Origin: Vibrio bathopelagicus
Lineage (GTDB): Bacteria; Pseudomonadota; Gammaproteobacteria; Enterobacterales; Vibrionaceae
DNA length: 64,000 bases
Direction of reading: 5' to 3'
Assembly (NCBI RefSeq): GCF_014879975.1
Contig: NZ_CP062501.1
Location: forward strand, 1,736,001-1,800,000
The notes under the pieces are model-generated. The model had not been told where the DNA came from, did not search any database, and saw nothing but the letters and a program-made list of their open reading frames with translations. The stretch's first letter is position 1. Each line of letters starts with the position of its first letter. Both the position numbers and the translations under genes were made by a program. Positions 48,653 through 56,626 of this stretch are shown here, one piece after another.

Positions 48653-48771
48653 AAAACTTCCATCGCTTATAGTTATAGTGATAATTCTGTCGATCTATTC
48701 GATTATCTAACCTGCGTTTCAGTTAGCGTACTGTCCTTTAAAAAAACTAAAACAGCACTTAGTTCATCGAA

Positions 48772-49521
48772 TTAACCAAAGTCACCGTTTACGTAGCCTT
48801 TAGTACGATCATCTTTTGGTTCGCTGAAGATAACACTCGTTTCGTTGTGCTCTACAAGCTCTCCCATTAGGAAGAAAGCAGTACGGTCTGAGATACGACG
48901 CGCTTGCTGCATTGAGTGCGTTACGATAACGATAGTGAAGTCTTTCTTCAGGTCTTCCATCAATTCTTCAATCTTGTGTGTCGCGATTGGATCGAGTGCC
49001 GATGTAGGCTCATCCATCAGGATTACATCCGGTTCCATTGCAATCGTACGAGCGATACATAAACGCTGTTGCTGACCACCAGACAAACCAAATGCGTGCG
49101 CTTTAAGACGGTCTTTCACTTCATCCCAAAGTGCCGCACTGCGTAGTGAACTTTCTACTACTTCATCAATGTGTTTCTTGTCTTTGATACCTTGAGCACG
49201 TAAGCCGTAAGCTACGTTCTCGTAGATGCTCATTGGGAATGGGTTTGGTTTTTGGAATACCATGCCTACGCGAATACGCAGGTCAGCCACATCAATGTTA
49301 CCGTAGATGTTCGTGCCATCCATATCCAGCTTACCTTTGATAGTAACGCCTTCTATTAGGTCATTCATGCGGTTCAAACAACGTAGCAGTGTCGATTTAC
49401 CACAACCAGATGGGCCAATCAGAGCCGTTACCTGACGCGTTGGAATTGGCAGGTTAATAGACTTAAGCGCTTGGTTGTCACCGTAAAACAGATCTAGGTT
49501 CTCAATATCAAATTTGTTCAT
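48772..49521 (-). CDS. pstB: Phosphate ABC transporter ATPase PstB
   Basis: The 249-residue ATPase powers high-affinity phosphate import and participates in PhoR signalling. Walker A is GPSGCGKST (36-44), signature [16 protein letters not shown], Walker [14 protein letters not shown], switch [11 protein letters not shown]-terminal [10 protein letters not shown] matches E. coli PstB. It is the last gene of pstSCAB, and phoU does not follow. The start ATG at 49521 comes 90 bases after the pstA stop. Confidence 0.97.
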   Translation of the reverse strand: MNKFDIENLDLFYGDNQALKSINLPIPTRQVTALIGPSGCGKSTLLRCLNRMNDLIEGVTIKGKLDMDGTNIYGNIDVADLRIRVGMVFQKPNPFPMSIYENVAYGLRAQGIKDKKHIDEVVESSLRSAALWDEVKDRLKAHAFGLSGGQQQRLCIARTIAMEPDVILMDEPTSALDPIATHKIEELMEDLKKDFTIVIVTHSMQQARRISDRTAFFLMGELVEHNETSVIFSEPKDDRTKGYVNGDFG

Positions 49522-49611
49522 TTTCGTATTCTCTAAATTCTTAAATTCGTGTCTAACTTGATGCTTTCTTTATCACGGAGGCTCTCTTTATTGTTGAGCC
49601 AGCTAATGAGC

Positions 49612-50475
49612 TTAGTAAGTTGCCGTGTTGAAGCGTCTCGCAATCAGTTTTGTAACCATGTTGATCAAGAGAACCAATACGATTAGGACTGTTGCCGTGC
49701 CGTAAGCTTGGTTCCACTCATCGATAGTAAATAGTTCTGTTGTCAGCTTATATAGGTGAACCGTTAGTGTACGGCCAGAATCAAATACCGATTCAGGAAC
49801 ACGTGCCACCATACCTGCTGTTAAAAATACAGGTGCTGATTCGCCAATTACACGACCAATACTAAGAATGACCGAAGTTAAGATACCTGGCATTGCGCTT
49901 GGTAAGATCAAACGCCAGATAGTGTAGATTTTTGAAGCGCCAAGGCCGTATGAGCCTTCACGATAAGTTTGTGGTACTGACATCAATGCTTCTTCTGTAG
50001 TACGGATGATTACAGGAAGAATTAAAATACTCAGCGTTAATGCACCCGACAAAATCGAGAAGCCAAGACCGAGAATCGAAACAAAGAAGGTCATACCGAA
50101 CAGACCAAAGATAATCGATGGGATACCCGCTAAAGATTCAGTACAGAAACGAATCACTTTAACCAGTTTGCTGCCCACTTTAGCGTATTCGGTTAGGTAT
50201 ATCGCCGTCATGATGCCGAGTGGCGCTGCCACAGCTATTGATGCGATTACCATGTAGATCGTGGCGATGATCATTGGGAAAATACCACGTTCTTCACCGG
50301 TACGAGTGTAGTCGTCGGTAATGAAGTTCCAGTCTACGTATTGCAGGCCATTCGATAAGATGTACCAAATGATCCAGAATAAGAAACCAACCGTGACTGC
50401 TGCTGCCGCCCAGATAAAGCCTTTCAAGACATTATCTTTCATTTGACGTGCTTGTTTTAGTTTTACGCGATCCAT
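49612..50475 (-). CDS. pstA: Phosphate ABC transporter permease PstA
   Basis: The 287-residue inner-membrane subunit pairs with PstC. Six helices are visible, with the permease cytosolic loop TYREGSYGLGASKIYTIWRLILPSAMPGILT (two blocks: TYREGSYGLGASK and TIWRLILPSAMPGILT) docking on PstB. GLTP-like residue positions follow family norms. It follows pstC after 15 bases with GAGGATAAGTAAT as ribosome site. Length matches the E. coli protein (296). Confidence 0.96.
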   Translation of the reverse strand: MDRVKLKQARQMKDNVLKGFIWAAAAVTVGFLFWIIWYILSNGLQYVDWNFITDDYTRTGEERGIFPMIIATIYMVIASIAVAAPLGIMTAIYLTEYAKVGSKLVKVIRFCTESLAGIPSIIFGLFGMTFFVSILGLGFSILSGALTLSILILPVIIRTTEEALMSVPQTYREGSYGLGASKIYTIWRLILPSAMPGILTSVILSIGRVIGESAPVFLTAGMVARVPESVFDSGRTLTVHLYKLTTELFTIDEWNQAYGTATVLIVLVLLINMVTKLIARRFNTATY

Positions 50476-50490
50476 ATTACTTATCCTCGC

Positions 50491-51420
50491 CTACTTCGTT
50501 TTTTCACGATTAAGATAAAGCAGAGCACCATTTAACATCATGATGAATACCAGAAGCACAACGCCGGTAGCGTACAGTGCACTCGCGTGGATACCACTTG
50601 CGTAAGACATCTCAATAGCAATGTTTGCTGTTAGCGTACGAGCTGAGTCCAGAATACCTTCTGGCATTGCTGGTGCATTACCCATCACCATGATGATTGC
50701 CATCGTTTCACCCAGTGCACGACCGATACCCAAAATCACACCAGTCATAATGCCTGAACGTGCAGCAGGAACGAGTAACTTAAAAATCGTGTAGATTTTC
50801 GAAGCACCCAGTGCAAGTGAGCCTTCTTTGTACGTACGAGGTACAGCGCGGATCGAAGTTTCAGAAACTGTAATAACAGTAGGAAGAATCATGATACCCA
50901 AAACAATGATACCCGCGAAGATAGTGTTACCCGCTGGTACTTGGAAAATGTTCTGAATCATAGGAACAATGATTACTAGACCGAAGAAGCCGTAAACTAC
51001 CGACGGGATACCCGCGAGAAGCTCAACTGCTGGTCGAATAATATCTGCAAGACGCTTTGGTGCAATCTCAGCAATAAAAATAGCGGTTAATACACCGACC
51101 GGTACACCAACAACGACAGCTCCAAGTGTCGAAACAATCGATGCAACAATCATGGTTGCAACACCGAATAGAGCTGGCGGTAACCAATCCACACCCAAAA
51201 CGATGCCAGAAACACCAGCCTCTTGGAATGCAGGGATACTCTCTGCAACGATAAAGTAAGCGATAACGGCTAGTGATACGATGCCGATTACAGCACTCGA
51301 TAAGAACAAGCCGTGGAAGATTCTTTCTCTCCAGTCGATGCGCTTCTTGGCACGTAGACTTGGCTTGTTGATTTGAGTCGCTTCAGTATTCATAAGCTTT
51401 TCACTATTTGCGATGGTCAT
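50491..51420 (-). CDS. pstC: Phosphate ABC transporter permease PstC
   Basis: The 309-residue subunit begins with a cytosolic tail and a helix (about 33-58), then five more helices. The EAA-like loop is TYKEGSLALGASKIYTIFKLLVP; IPSVVYGFFGLVIIVP and GRALGETMA are conserved PstC blocks. The ATG at 51420 has a weak ribosome site; an ATG at 51393 (MNTEATQ) is an alternative. It lies after the pstS attenuator hairpin and is followed closely by pstA. Confidence 0.95.
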   Translation of the reverse strand: MTIANSEKLMNTEATQINKPSLRAKKRIDWRERIFHGLFLSSAVIGIVSLAVIAYFIVAESIPAFQEAGVSGIVLGVDWLPPALFGVATMIVASIVSTLGAVVVGVPVGVLTAIFIAEIAPKRLADIIRPAVELLAGIPSVVYGFFGLVIIVPMIQNIFQVPAGNTIFAGIIVLGIMILPTVITVSETSIRAVPRTYKEGSLALGASKIYTIFKLLVPAARSGIMTGVILGIGRALGETMAIIMVMGNAPAMPEGILDSARTLTANIAIEMSYASGIHASALYATGVVLLVFIMMLNGALLYLNREKTK

Positions 51421-51482
51421 ATATAAAATCTCAAACTTTGTGGCTCAACAAGAGCTCGAAATAGACAAAGTTGAAAGAAAAG

Positions 51483-51505
51483 GCTCAGCCTAAGTTAGGC
51501 TGAGC
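51483..51505 (-). terminator. pstS-pstC attenuator hairpin
   Basis: GCTCAGCCTAA and TTAGGCTGAGC form an 11-bp inverted repeat just after the pstS stop, followed on the minus strand by CTTTTCTTTC. Partial termination here would make more PstS than PstCAB. Confidence 0.8.
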
Positions 51506-51531
51506 AATAATTAAGTGTTGGTCAGTTAAGA

Positions 51532-52353
51532 TTAGTTAACTGTGATGTAGCCTTTCTTGTCAGCGATAGCTTGAGCTTCATCTGCAACCATCCAATCTAG
51601 GAATTGTTGAGTTTCAGCTGTTGGAGCGCCGGCTTTGTAAAGAACTAGGAAAGGACGAGCAACTTTGTAAGAGCCGTTCTTAACGTTATCAACTGATGCT
51701 GCTGCGCCGTCGATAGTTAGAGCTTGAACTGTGTTATCTACAGTACCAAGAGAGATGAAGCCGATAGCGTATGGGTTGCTCGCTACAGAAACTTTAAGTG
51801 CGCCGTTACCGTTTGCAACTTGTGCACGTTGAGAGATAGCCGATACTTTCTTGTCGCCAATCTTCTTCTTAAGTTTCATGATGTCTTCGAATGCGCCACG
51901 TGTACCAGATGCAGTATCACGAGTGATTGCTACGATTGGCTTGTCAGCACCACCAACATCTTTCCAGTTAGTGATGTCGCCTTTGTAGATTGAAGTGATT
52001 TGCTCAGCGGTAAGAGCAGATACTTCGTTATTTGGGTTAACAACAACTGCGATACCGTCACGAGCGATAACAAGCTCTTTCAGGTCAGCTGTTTTCTCTT
52101 CTTCTTTAAGGTCACGAGAAGAGATACCAAGGTCAGCACTTCCATTTTTTGCTGCTTTGATGCCTGCAGAAGAACCTGGTGCTTGAATTTCGATGAACAC
52201 TGGTTCGCCTTTATTCATGTAGGTTTCTGCAAAAACTTCAACCAGTGGAGAAGCACTGTTAGAGCCAACTACAGAGATAGTTTCTTTAGCTGAAGCTGTA
52301 TTCACTGTTAGAGCGCCTAGTAGTGCGATTGCACCGATAACTGTCTTTTTCAT
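51532..52353 (-). CDS. pstS: Periplasmic phosphate-binding protein PstS
   Basis: The start is ATG 52353 (an adjacent GTG at 52356 is in frame); AAGGAAA lies upstream. The 273-residue protein has a signal peptide ending ASA (residue 22). The mature start ETISVVGSNSASPLVEVF is the PBP-like phosphate-binding pattern of the shorter Vibrio/Pseudomonas-type PstS, which is about 270 residues rather than E. coli's 346. Binding-site regions include GSSAGIKAAKNGSADLGISSR and TRDTASGTRGAFEDIM. The operon is expected to be PhoB-dependent (see 52427-52466). Confidence 0.95.
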   Translation of the reverse strand: MKKTVIGAIALLGALTVNTASAKETISVVGSNSASPLVEVFAETYMNKGEPVFIEIQAPGSSAGIKAAKNGSADLGISSRDLKEEEKTADLKELVIARDGIAVVVNPNNEVSALTAEQITSIYKGDITNWKDVGGADKPIVAITRDTASGTRGAFEDIMKLKKKIGDKKVSAISQRAQVANGNGALKVSVASNPYAIGFISLGTVDNTVQALTIDGAAASVDNVKNGSYKVARPFLVLYKAGAPTAETQQFLDWMVADEAQAIADKKGYITVN

Positions 52354-52426
52354 CACAAATTTCCTTTAGTGGCGTTATTGCCGTAATGTTGTTTTGCTTG
52401 AACGGTGCCCACTTTAGAATCTGAAT

Positions 52427-52466
52427 GTGACAGTTGTGTTTCACTTAATTGAAGCCTATATGACAA
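52427..52466 (-). promoter_or_regulatory. PhoB binding region upstream of pstS
   Basis: On the minus strand four 7-base units start at exact 11-bp intervals: TTGTCAT, GCTTCAA, GTGAAAC, CTGTCAC, separated by ATAG, TTAA and ACAA. The outer two match the Pho box unit CTGTCAT at six of seven; the inner two are weak. The E. coli pstS promoter has the same tandem layout ending in CTGTCAC. A -10-like TTCTAA lies just downstream. Nothing else is seen in 52357-52819. Confidence 0.72.
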
Positions 52467-52819
52467 CTACAATTTATTTTCTTGTTTTCCCTCTACCAAA
52501 TAGCCTTGAAGTAATAAATGGGCCTCATTCATAGGCGTTGAATATTCATTCCAACCTATTTAAGCCAAACCGCTCAATATCTCGCCACCCCTTTAATTAC
52601 CTAATACCACACAAGGTTCTGTGCTAAATAACCCTATCTTAAAAATGGCTAAAGCCTTGTTTGCACAATAAATAATCAAATTTTATTAAATACCTATCGC
52701 ATATATCAAAATCGAATCTATTACTGATTGAATTGTCATTCTCAATAGTTAGAATCACTGGCTAATTACAATAATAACAATTGCTTCTGCTCATTTACTT
52801 ATTCAAAGAGGGACAATAC

Positions 52820-54463
52820 ATGCGCCAACTTCTCAGTGGCTTATCGATAAAAATACAAATTCTTATTCCAGTACTCTTTTCCGTCGTATTGCTTTTGACG
52901 GGTGTCATTATCGGTGGTGACAAACTGGAAAATGCTTTTAAAGATGTATCAACAGCAACAGATCAGCTCATTCTACATAAAGAAGAACTTAGCGAAATCG
53001 TCGACAACAGCTACGGCATGCGCATTAAGGCCATCTACAGCCTATTTAATGCTGATGATGTAAAGACGCTAGTAGAAACGCTAAATCAAAAACGTGACCA
53101 GAATACTCGACTACTGAATTCGCTTGATACCGTACCAGGCATGCAAGATGAAGTAGCCGCAATGCGCAAAGCGATGAATCACTACGTCGACTTTTCTCGC
53201 ACCACTATGCTTCCTCTATTAAGAGCTAAACACGGCAACACAGTTCTCCCTTCTGACTTTGACAACCGCTACCAGATCGCAATCGACCAATACCGTCACG
53301 CGGGTAATGAAATGGTACAGGCGATCAATACGCTTTCTAAAAAGCTCAACCTGCTTGCCACTCAAGAAGTCGACATCAACGGCCAACAACACACCAGCAC
53401 ACTGGATACGGCGACTATTGCCCTGCTAGCGATTCTTTCTATCGCATTAGTCATCAGTTGGACGCTTGCTGGCATCATTGTTAAGCCGCTTAGCAATATT
53501 CAGGAAACCATGCGTGAAGTAGCGAAAGGCAACCTGCTCGTTAAAGCTGAAGAGTATGGCGATAACGAGATCTCGCGCCTTGCCCAAGACGTAAACAAAT
53601 CCGTTGAGCAATTGCGCGACACGGTAAGTTCGCTGTCTCGAATCAGTATTGAAGTTGCGTCTGCGTCTACAGAGCTAGCCGCAGTAATGACGCAATCAAG
53701 TGCGAACTCAGATCAAGAGAAGCAAGAAGTGGAGCAAGTTGCTTCCGCTGTGAACCAACTTGAGAGCACAGCAGCACACGTCAACGAGAACGCAGTACAA
53801 GCCGATTCGGCGTCTAAGCAAGCTGACGAAATGGCGACACACAGCATGAGCTTGTTTAATGAGAGCAACCAAGCAAACGAGCAAATGGCGATTCAGCTGA
53901 GTGAAGCAGCAAACGTTGTAGGCACGCTAAAAGAGCACTCAGAGCAGATTGGTAAGGTGATTGAAGTAATTCAAAGCATCTCTGAACAAACGAACCTTCT
54001 TGCGCTTAATGCAGCAATTGAAGCGGCTCGTGCTGGTGAAAGTGGCCGTGGTTTCGCAGTTGTAGCCGATGAAGTTCGAATGCTGGCGGCACGAACCCAA
54101 GATTCAACCAAAGAGATCCAAGCGATCATCGAAGGTTTGCAGGTTCAATCAGGCAACGCTAATGAGAGCATGAGCAGTTCACTGTCTATGTTAGAGCATA
54201 ACCAAACGCTCTCTGGCGAGGTAAGCGCTGCCCTTTCAGGTATTGCTAACTCAGTAACCGACATGACAGAAATTAACACTCAGGTTGCCTCTGCTGCAGA
54301 AGAGCAAAGCCAAGTGACTGCAGACATCAACCGTAATATCTCAAATATCTACAGCTTAGTAAGCCAAAACGTAACCGGTATTACCCAAGCCGCAGCAGCA
54401 AGTCACGAGCTATCAAACCTAGCTGAGCAGCAGAAACAGCAGTTGGACTATTTTAAGGTGTAG
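52820..54463 (+). CDS. Methyl-accepting chemotaxis protein, four-helix-bundle sensor type
   Basis: The start is ATG 52820 with AGAGGGA six bases upstream; an earlier in-frame start adds a hydrophilic tail. The 547-residue receptor has helices at about 10-33 and about 195-218. The small helical periplasmic domain between them is rich in charged residues (no Cache pattern). HAMP ([30 protein letters not shown]) and the signalling hairpin [20 protein letters not shown] follow. The ligand is unknown. It is divergent from pstS, as in V. cholerae chromosome II from memory, so a role in phosphate-related behaviour is possible but unproven. Confidence 0.93.
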   Translation: MRQLLSGLSIKIQILIPVLFSVVLLLTGVIIGGDKLENAFKDVSTATDQLILHKEELSEIVDNSYGMRIKAIYSLFNADDVKTLVETLNQKRDQNTRLLNSLDTVPGMQDEVAAMRKAMNHYVDFSRTTMLPLLRAKHGNTVLPSDFDNRYQIAIDQYRHAGNEMVQAINTLSKKLNLLATQEVDINGQQHTSTLDTATIALLAILSIALVISWTLAGIIVKPLSNIQETMREVAKGNLLVKAEEYGDNEISRLAQDVNKSVEQLRDTVSSLSRISIEVASASTELAAVMTQSSANSDQEKQEVEQVASAVNQLESTAAHVNENAVQADSASKQADEMATHSMSLFNESNQANEQMAIQLSEAANVVGTLKEHSEQIGKVIEVIQSISEQTNLLALNAAIEAARAGESGRGFAVVADEVRMLAARTQDSTKEIQAIIEGLQVQSGNANESMSSSLSMLEHNQTLSGEVSAALSGIANSVTDMTEINTQVASAAEEQSQVTADINRNISNIYSLVSQNVTGITQAAAASHELSNLAEQQKQQLDYFKV

Positions 54464-54507
54464 GGTTCAAGGTGTAAGATTTAAAGTGTAGGGTTTAAGG
54501 TTTAAAG
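54452..54507 (+). repeat. Four imperfect 14-nt tandem repeats over the chemoreceptor stop codon
   Basis: TTTAAGGTGTAGGG, TTCAAGGTGTAAGA, TTTAAAGTGTAGGG and TTTAAGGTTTAAAG follow each other without spacers. The first copy encodes the last residues and the TAG stop of the receptor. Confidence 0.85.
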
Positions 54508-54529
54508 TCAGACCTATACGCCAAAACTC

Positions 54530-54560
54530 AAAAGGCCGTGGAAGAACCACGGCCTTTTTA
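54530..54560. terminator. Bidirectional terminator, chemoreceptor / DUF1566 operon
   Basis: AAAAGGCCGTGG and CCACGGCCTTTTT form a perfect 12-bp stem with an AAGAA loop and T/A runs on both sides. Confidence 0.92.
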
Positions 54561-54580
54561 TTTACGGATTAAGAACTAAA

Positions 54581-55138
54581 TCATTCTGCAACTAGTAGGA
54601 CGCTAAACTTGTATTGTGCAGCGTTGTACTGATAAACCTCACCGTTAATGGAATCAAGCGTCATCACGCTCTGTCCATTACCAGCAGGAGTCGAACTCCA
54701 TACATAAGCGGCTAAGTTACCGGTCTCAAAGTTGAATGTCTCGCCGAATACTTTGGTACTCATTGCAGGAGAATGACATGCGACTTCTTTCAAAGACACC
54801 AGCTCTTTGATGTTTGGCATACGCCACTCTTTTTCGCCACCAAATTGATGCAGAGCGTGGCTACCACTTTCATCATTGATTGATTCAACCATAGCAAGCG
54901 CACTCTGCCAATGATAGGTTTCAGCGGTTCCAGTACAAGCTAACGCCTTCGTATCCCATGTTTTACCTAGTTGGCAACGCATCCAAGTTAAGCCCGTCAG
55001 TTCGTCACTAAAGGTTCCGTTATCATTTGCGATGTAACGTGTACTCGGAGCCGATTTTTCAATATCCAAGCTGCACTCTTGTGCCATTGCACCTGAAGAA
55101 AATAGGCCGATTAAAGTGATAGTGAGTAAATTTTTCAT
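54581..55138 (-). CDS. Exported DUF1566 (Lcl C-terminal domain) protein, short form
   Basis: The 185-residue protein has a signal peptide (ending AMAQ, about residue 20). The DUF1566 pattern is complete: ELTGLTWMRCQLGKTWD near residue 47, W-Q-S-A-L in the middle, EWRMPNIKELVSL, and YVWSSTPAGNGQ near the C-terminus. These domains occur in secreted or surface proteins and may bind carbohydrate or protein partners, but no enzyme activity is known to me. It starts 2 bases after the stop of the larger DUF1566 gene, so they are coupled as the last genes of the operon. Confidence 0.85.
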   Translation of the reverse strand: MKNLLTITLIGLFSSGAMAQECSLDIEKSAPSTRYIANDNGTFSDELTGLTWMRCQLGKTWDTKALACTGTAETYHWQSALAMVESINDESGSHALHQFGGEKEWRMPNIKELVSLKEVACHSPAMSTKVFGETFNFETGNLAAYVWSSTPAGNGQSVMTLDSINGEVYQYNAAQYKFSVLLVAE

Positions 55139-55140
55139 CT

Positions 55141-56622
55141 CTATTTACCTTGTAGTGAAACTAGACGAGCAGGGAATTGGTATGAATCAGAGTTGTCGGA
55201 AGAATCTACATCACCAGAGTAGATCTCTAAAGCGCTGATGTAGCCACGGTCTTCACCCAATGTACCAATTTCGTTGTAATAGAAGCCACCATCTACTGCT
55301 GTATTGCTGTATTGGTTATAGATAATCGATTGGTTCCACACAGAGCCGATTTCTGTATATTCACCACCAACACTCTGATGAGGAAAATACTTGTAAGTCA
55401 GGCCATAAGCTTTACCACCTGCGTTCTTTTCGGTTTCACCGAAATCGAGCACGTTGTAAAACTCATGGAATGTAGGTAAACGCCAATCTGATTTGCCGCA
55501 CAGGTTAATAGCATTGATATGTTCAACGTAATCTTGAGTGGTACATATCGCGTCACCCTTCGTTTTACACGTGGCTAAATCAACGTCCTGGTCATAAGGT
55601 GTTACAACACCTGGTAGCTCCAATGCGAACTGTCGGTCTTTGTATTGAAGGGAGTTTTCATCATCTGTTTTCGTTTCCCAAATCAAGCCGCTGCGTTGAT
55701 CCAGAACACAAGCCCATTGCGTTGCATCGTCACTAAGCACCTGGCCATTAGAATCCAACTTTGCGAACTGGAAACCATTGCCGGTATTAGCATTCAGCTC
55801 TGTTTTATCAAAGCCGTACTCAGCATCTTGACCGGGGAATGAGCTCTGTGGTTCTACCACATCTTGTGTATCATCAATATCTGAGAAGTAACGCAACACA
55901 CCAGTATCATTCAATGCTGTAGCAGCTTTTAGCTCTCCTTCGAGGAAATTTGCAAAAGCAGTAACTTGGTCATTATCTAGTACTCCACCCACATAATCGG
56001 CCGCACTCTTATCAAATTTCGCACTCAATTGAGCCAGCATGAACGCACGATTAGAGTGCTTAAATGCCTTAATTGTTGATACGACATTTTGTTCCAGACT
56101 CGCGAGTTCAGATGCAGATAAATCGTCTTGAATATCGCCAGATATAGTGATGCCACTTTTCGCCAACTGCGCTTTTAATTTGTTGTTAGCTTCAGCTATC
56201 GTCAATCCGTCAGCAACATAACCCGCCAATAGTGAACTGATACCATTAATCTCATTCCCCGTATTTTTTTGAAGACCGGGAGCTGCAATATAAGCGTAAG
56301 AAGATGCAGAACCGCTCGTGCTATTGGCTGCAATCCCCGTATCCACCTGAGCTAACAAAGGAACCGATAAAATCGACTTCTTAGTGCTGGTAATACTAAA
56401 TTCGCCATTTGCGTTAGCCGTCGAACTAGGTTCCCCGCTGTCACACATGTAGTTTTGATTTATGTCTGCACAGACCTTACTTTGTAAATCTACATTCTGT
56501 GCAGTCACTGTACCTGACACTGTATAGGTTGGTGCTGCTGATGCAGAGGTATCGGAACCGCCCGAACCACCGCAGCCAGCAAGAGCCAAAGAGATGGCCA
56601 AAATTGTCAATTGAGGTTTCAT
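55141..56622 (-). CDS. DUF1566 lipoprotein, long form
   Basis: The 493-residue protein has a lipobox (LALAGCGG, Cys about 17), so it is a lipoprotein of the inner or outer membrane. Residues about 30-115 form a small beta domain (TYTVSGTVTAQNVDLQSKVCADINQNYMCDSGEPSST). A helical middle follows, then a C-terminal DUF1566 domain from about 275 (DQRSGLIWETKTDD; DWRLPTFHEFYNVLDFG; the IGSVWNQSI block near the end). It lies between the metalloprotease and the short DUF1566 gene with gaps of only 4 and 2 bases. Confidence 0.85.
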   Translation of the reverse strand: MKPQLTILAISLALAGCGGSGGSDTSASAAPTYTVSGTVTAQNVDLQSKVCADINQNYMCDSGEPSSTANANGEFSITSTKKSILSVPLLAQVDTGIAANSTSGSASSYAYIAAPGLQKNTGNEINGISSLLAGYVADGLTIAEANNKLKAQLAKSGITISGDIQDDLSASELASLEQNVVSTIKAFKHSNRAFMLAQLSAKFDKSAADYVGGVLDNDQVTAFANFLEGELKAATALNDTGVLRYFSDIDDTQDVVEPQSSFPGQDAEYGFDKTELNANTGNGFQFAKLDSNGQVLSDDATQWACVLDQRSGLIWETKTDDENSLQYKDRQFALELPGVVTPYDQDVDLATCKTKGDAICTTQDYVEHINAINLCGKSDWRLPTFHEFYNVLDFGETEKNAGGKAYGLTYKYFPHQSVGGEYTEIGSVWNQSIIYNQYSNTAVDGGFYYNEIGTLGEDRGYISALEIYSGDVDSSDNSDSYQFPARLVSLQGK

Positions 56623-56626
56623 AGAG

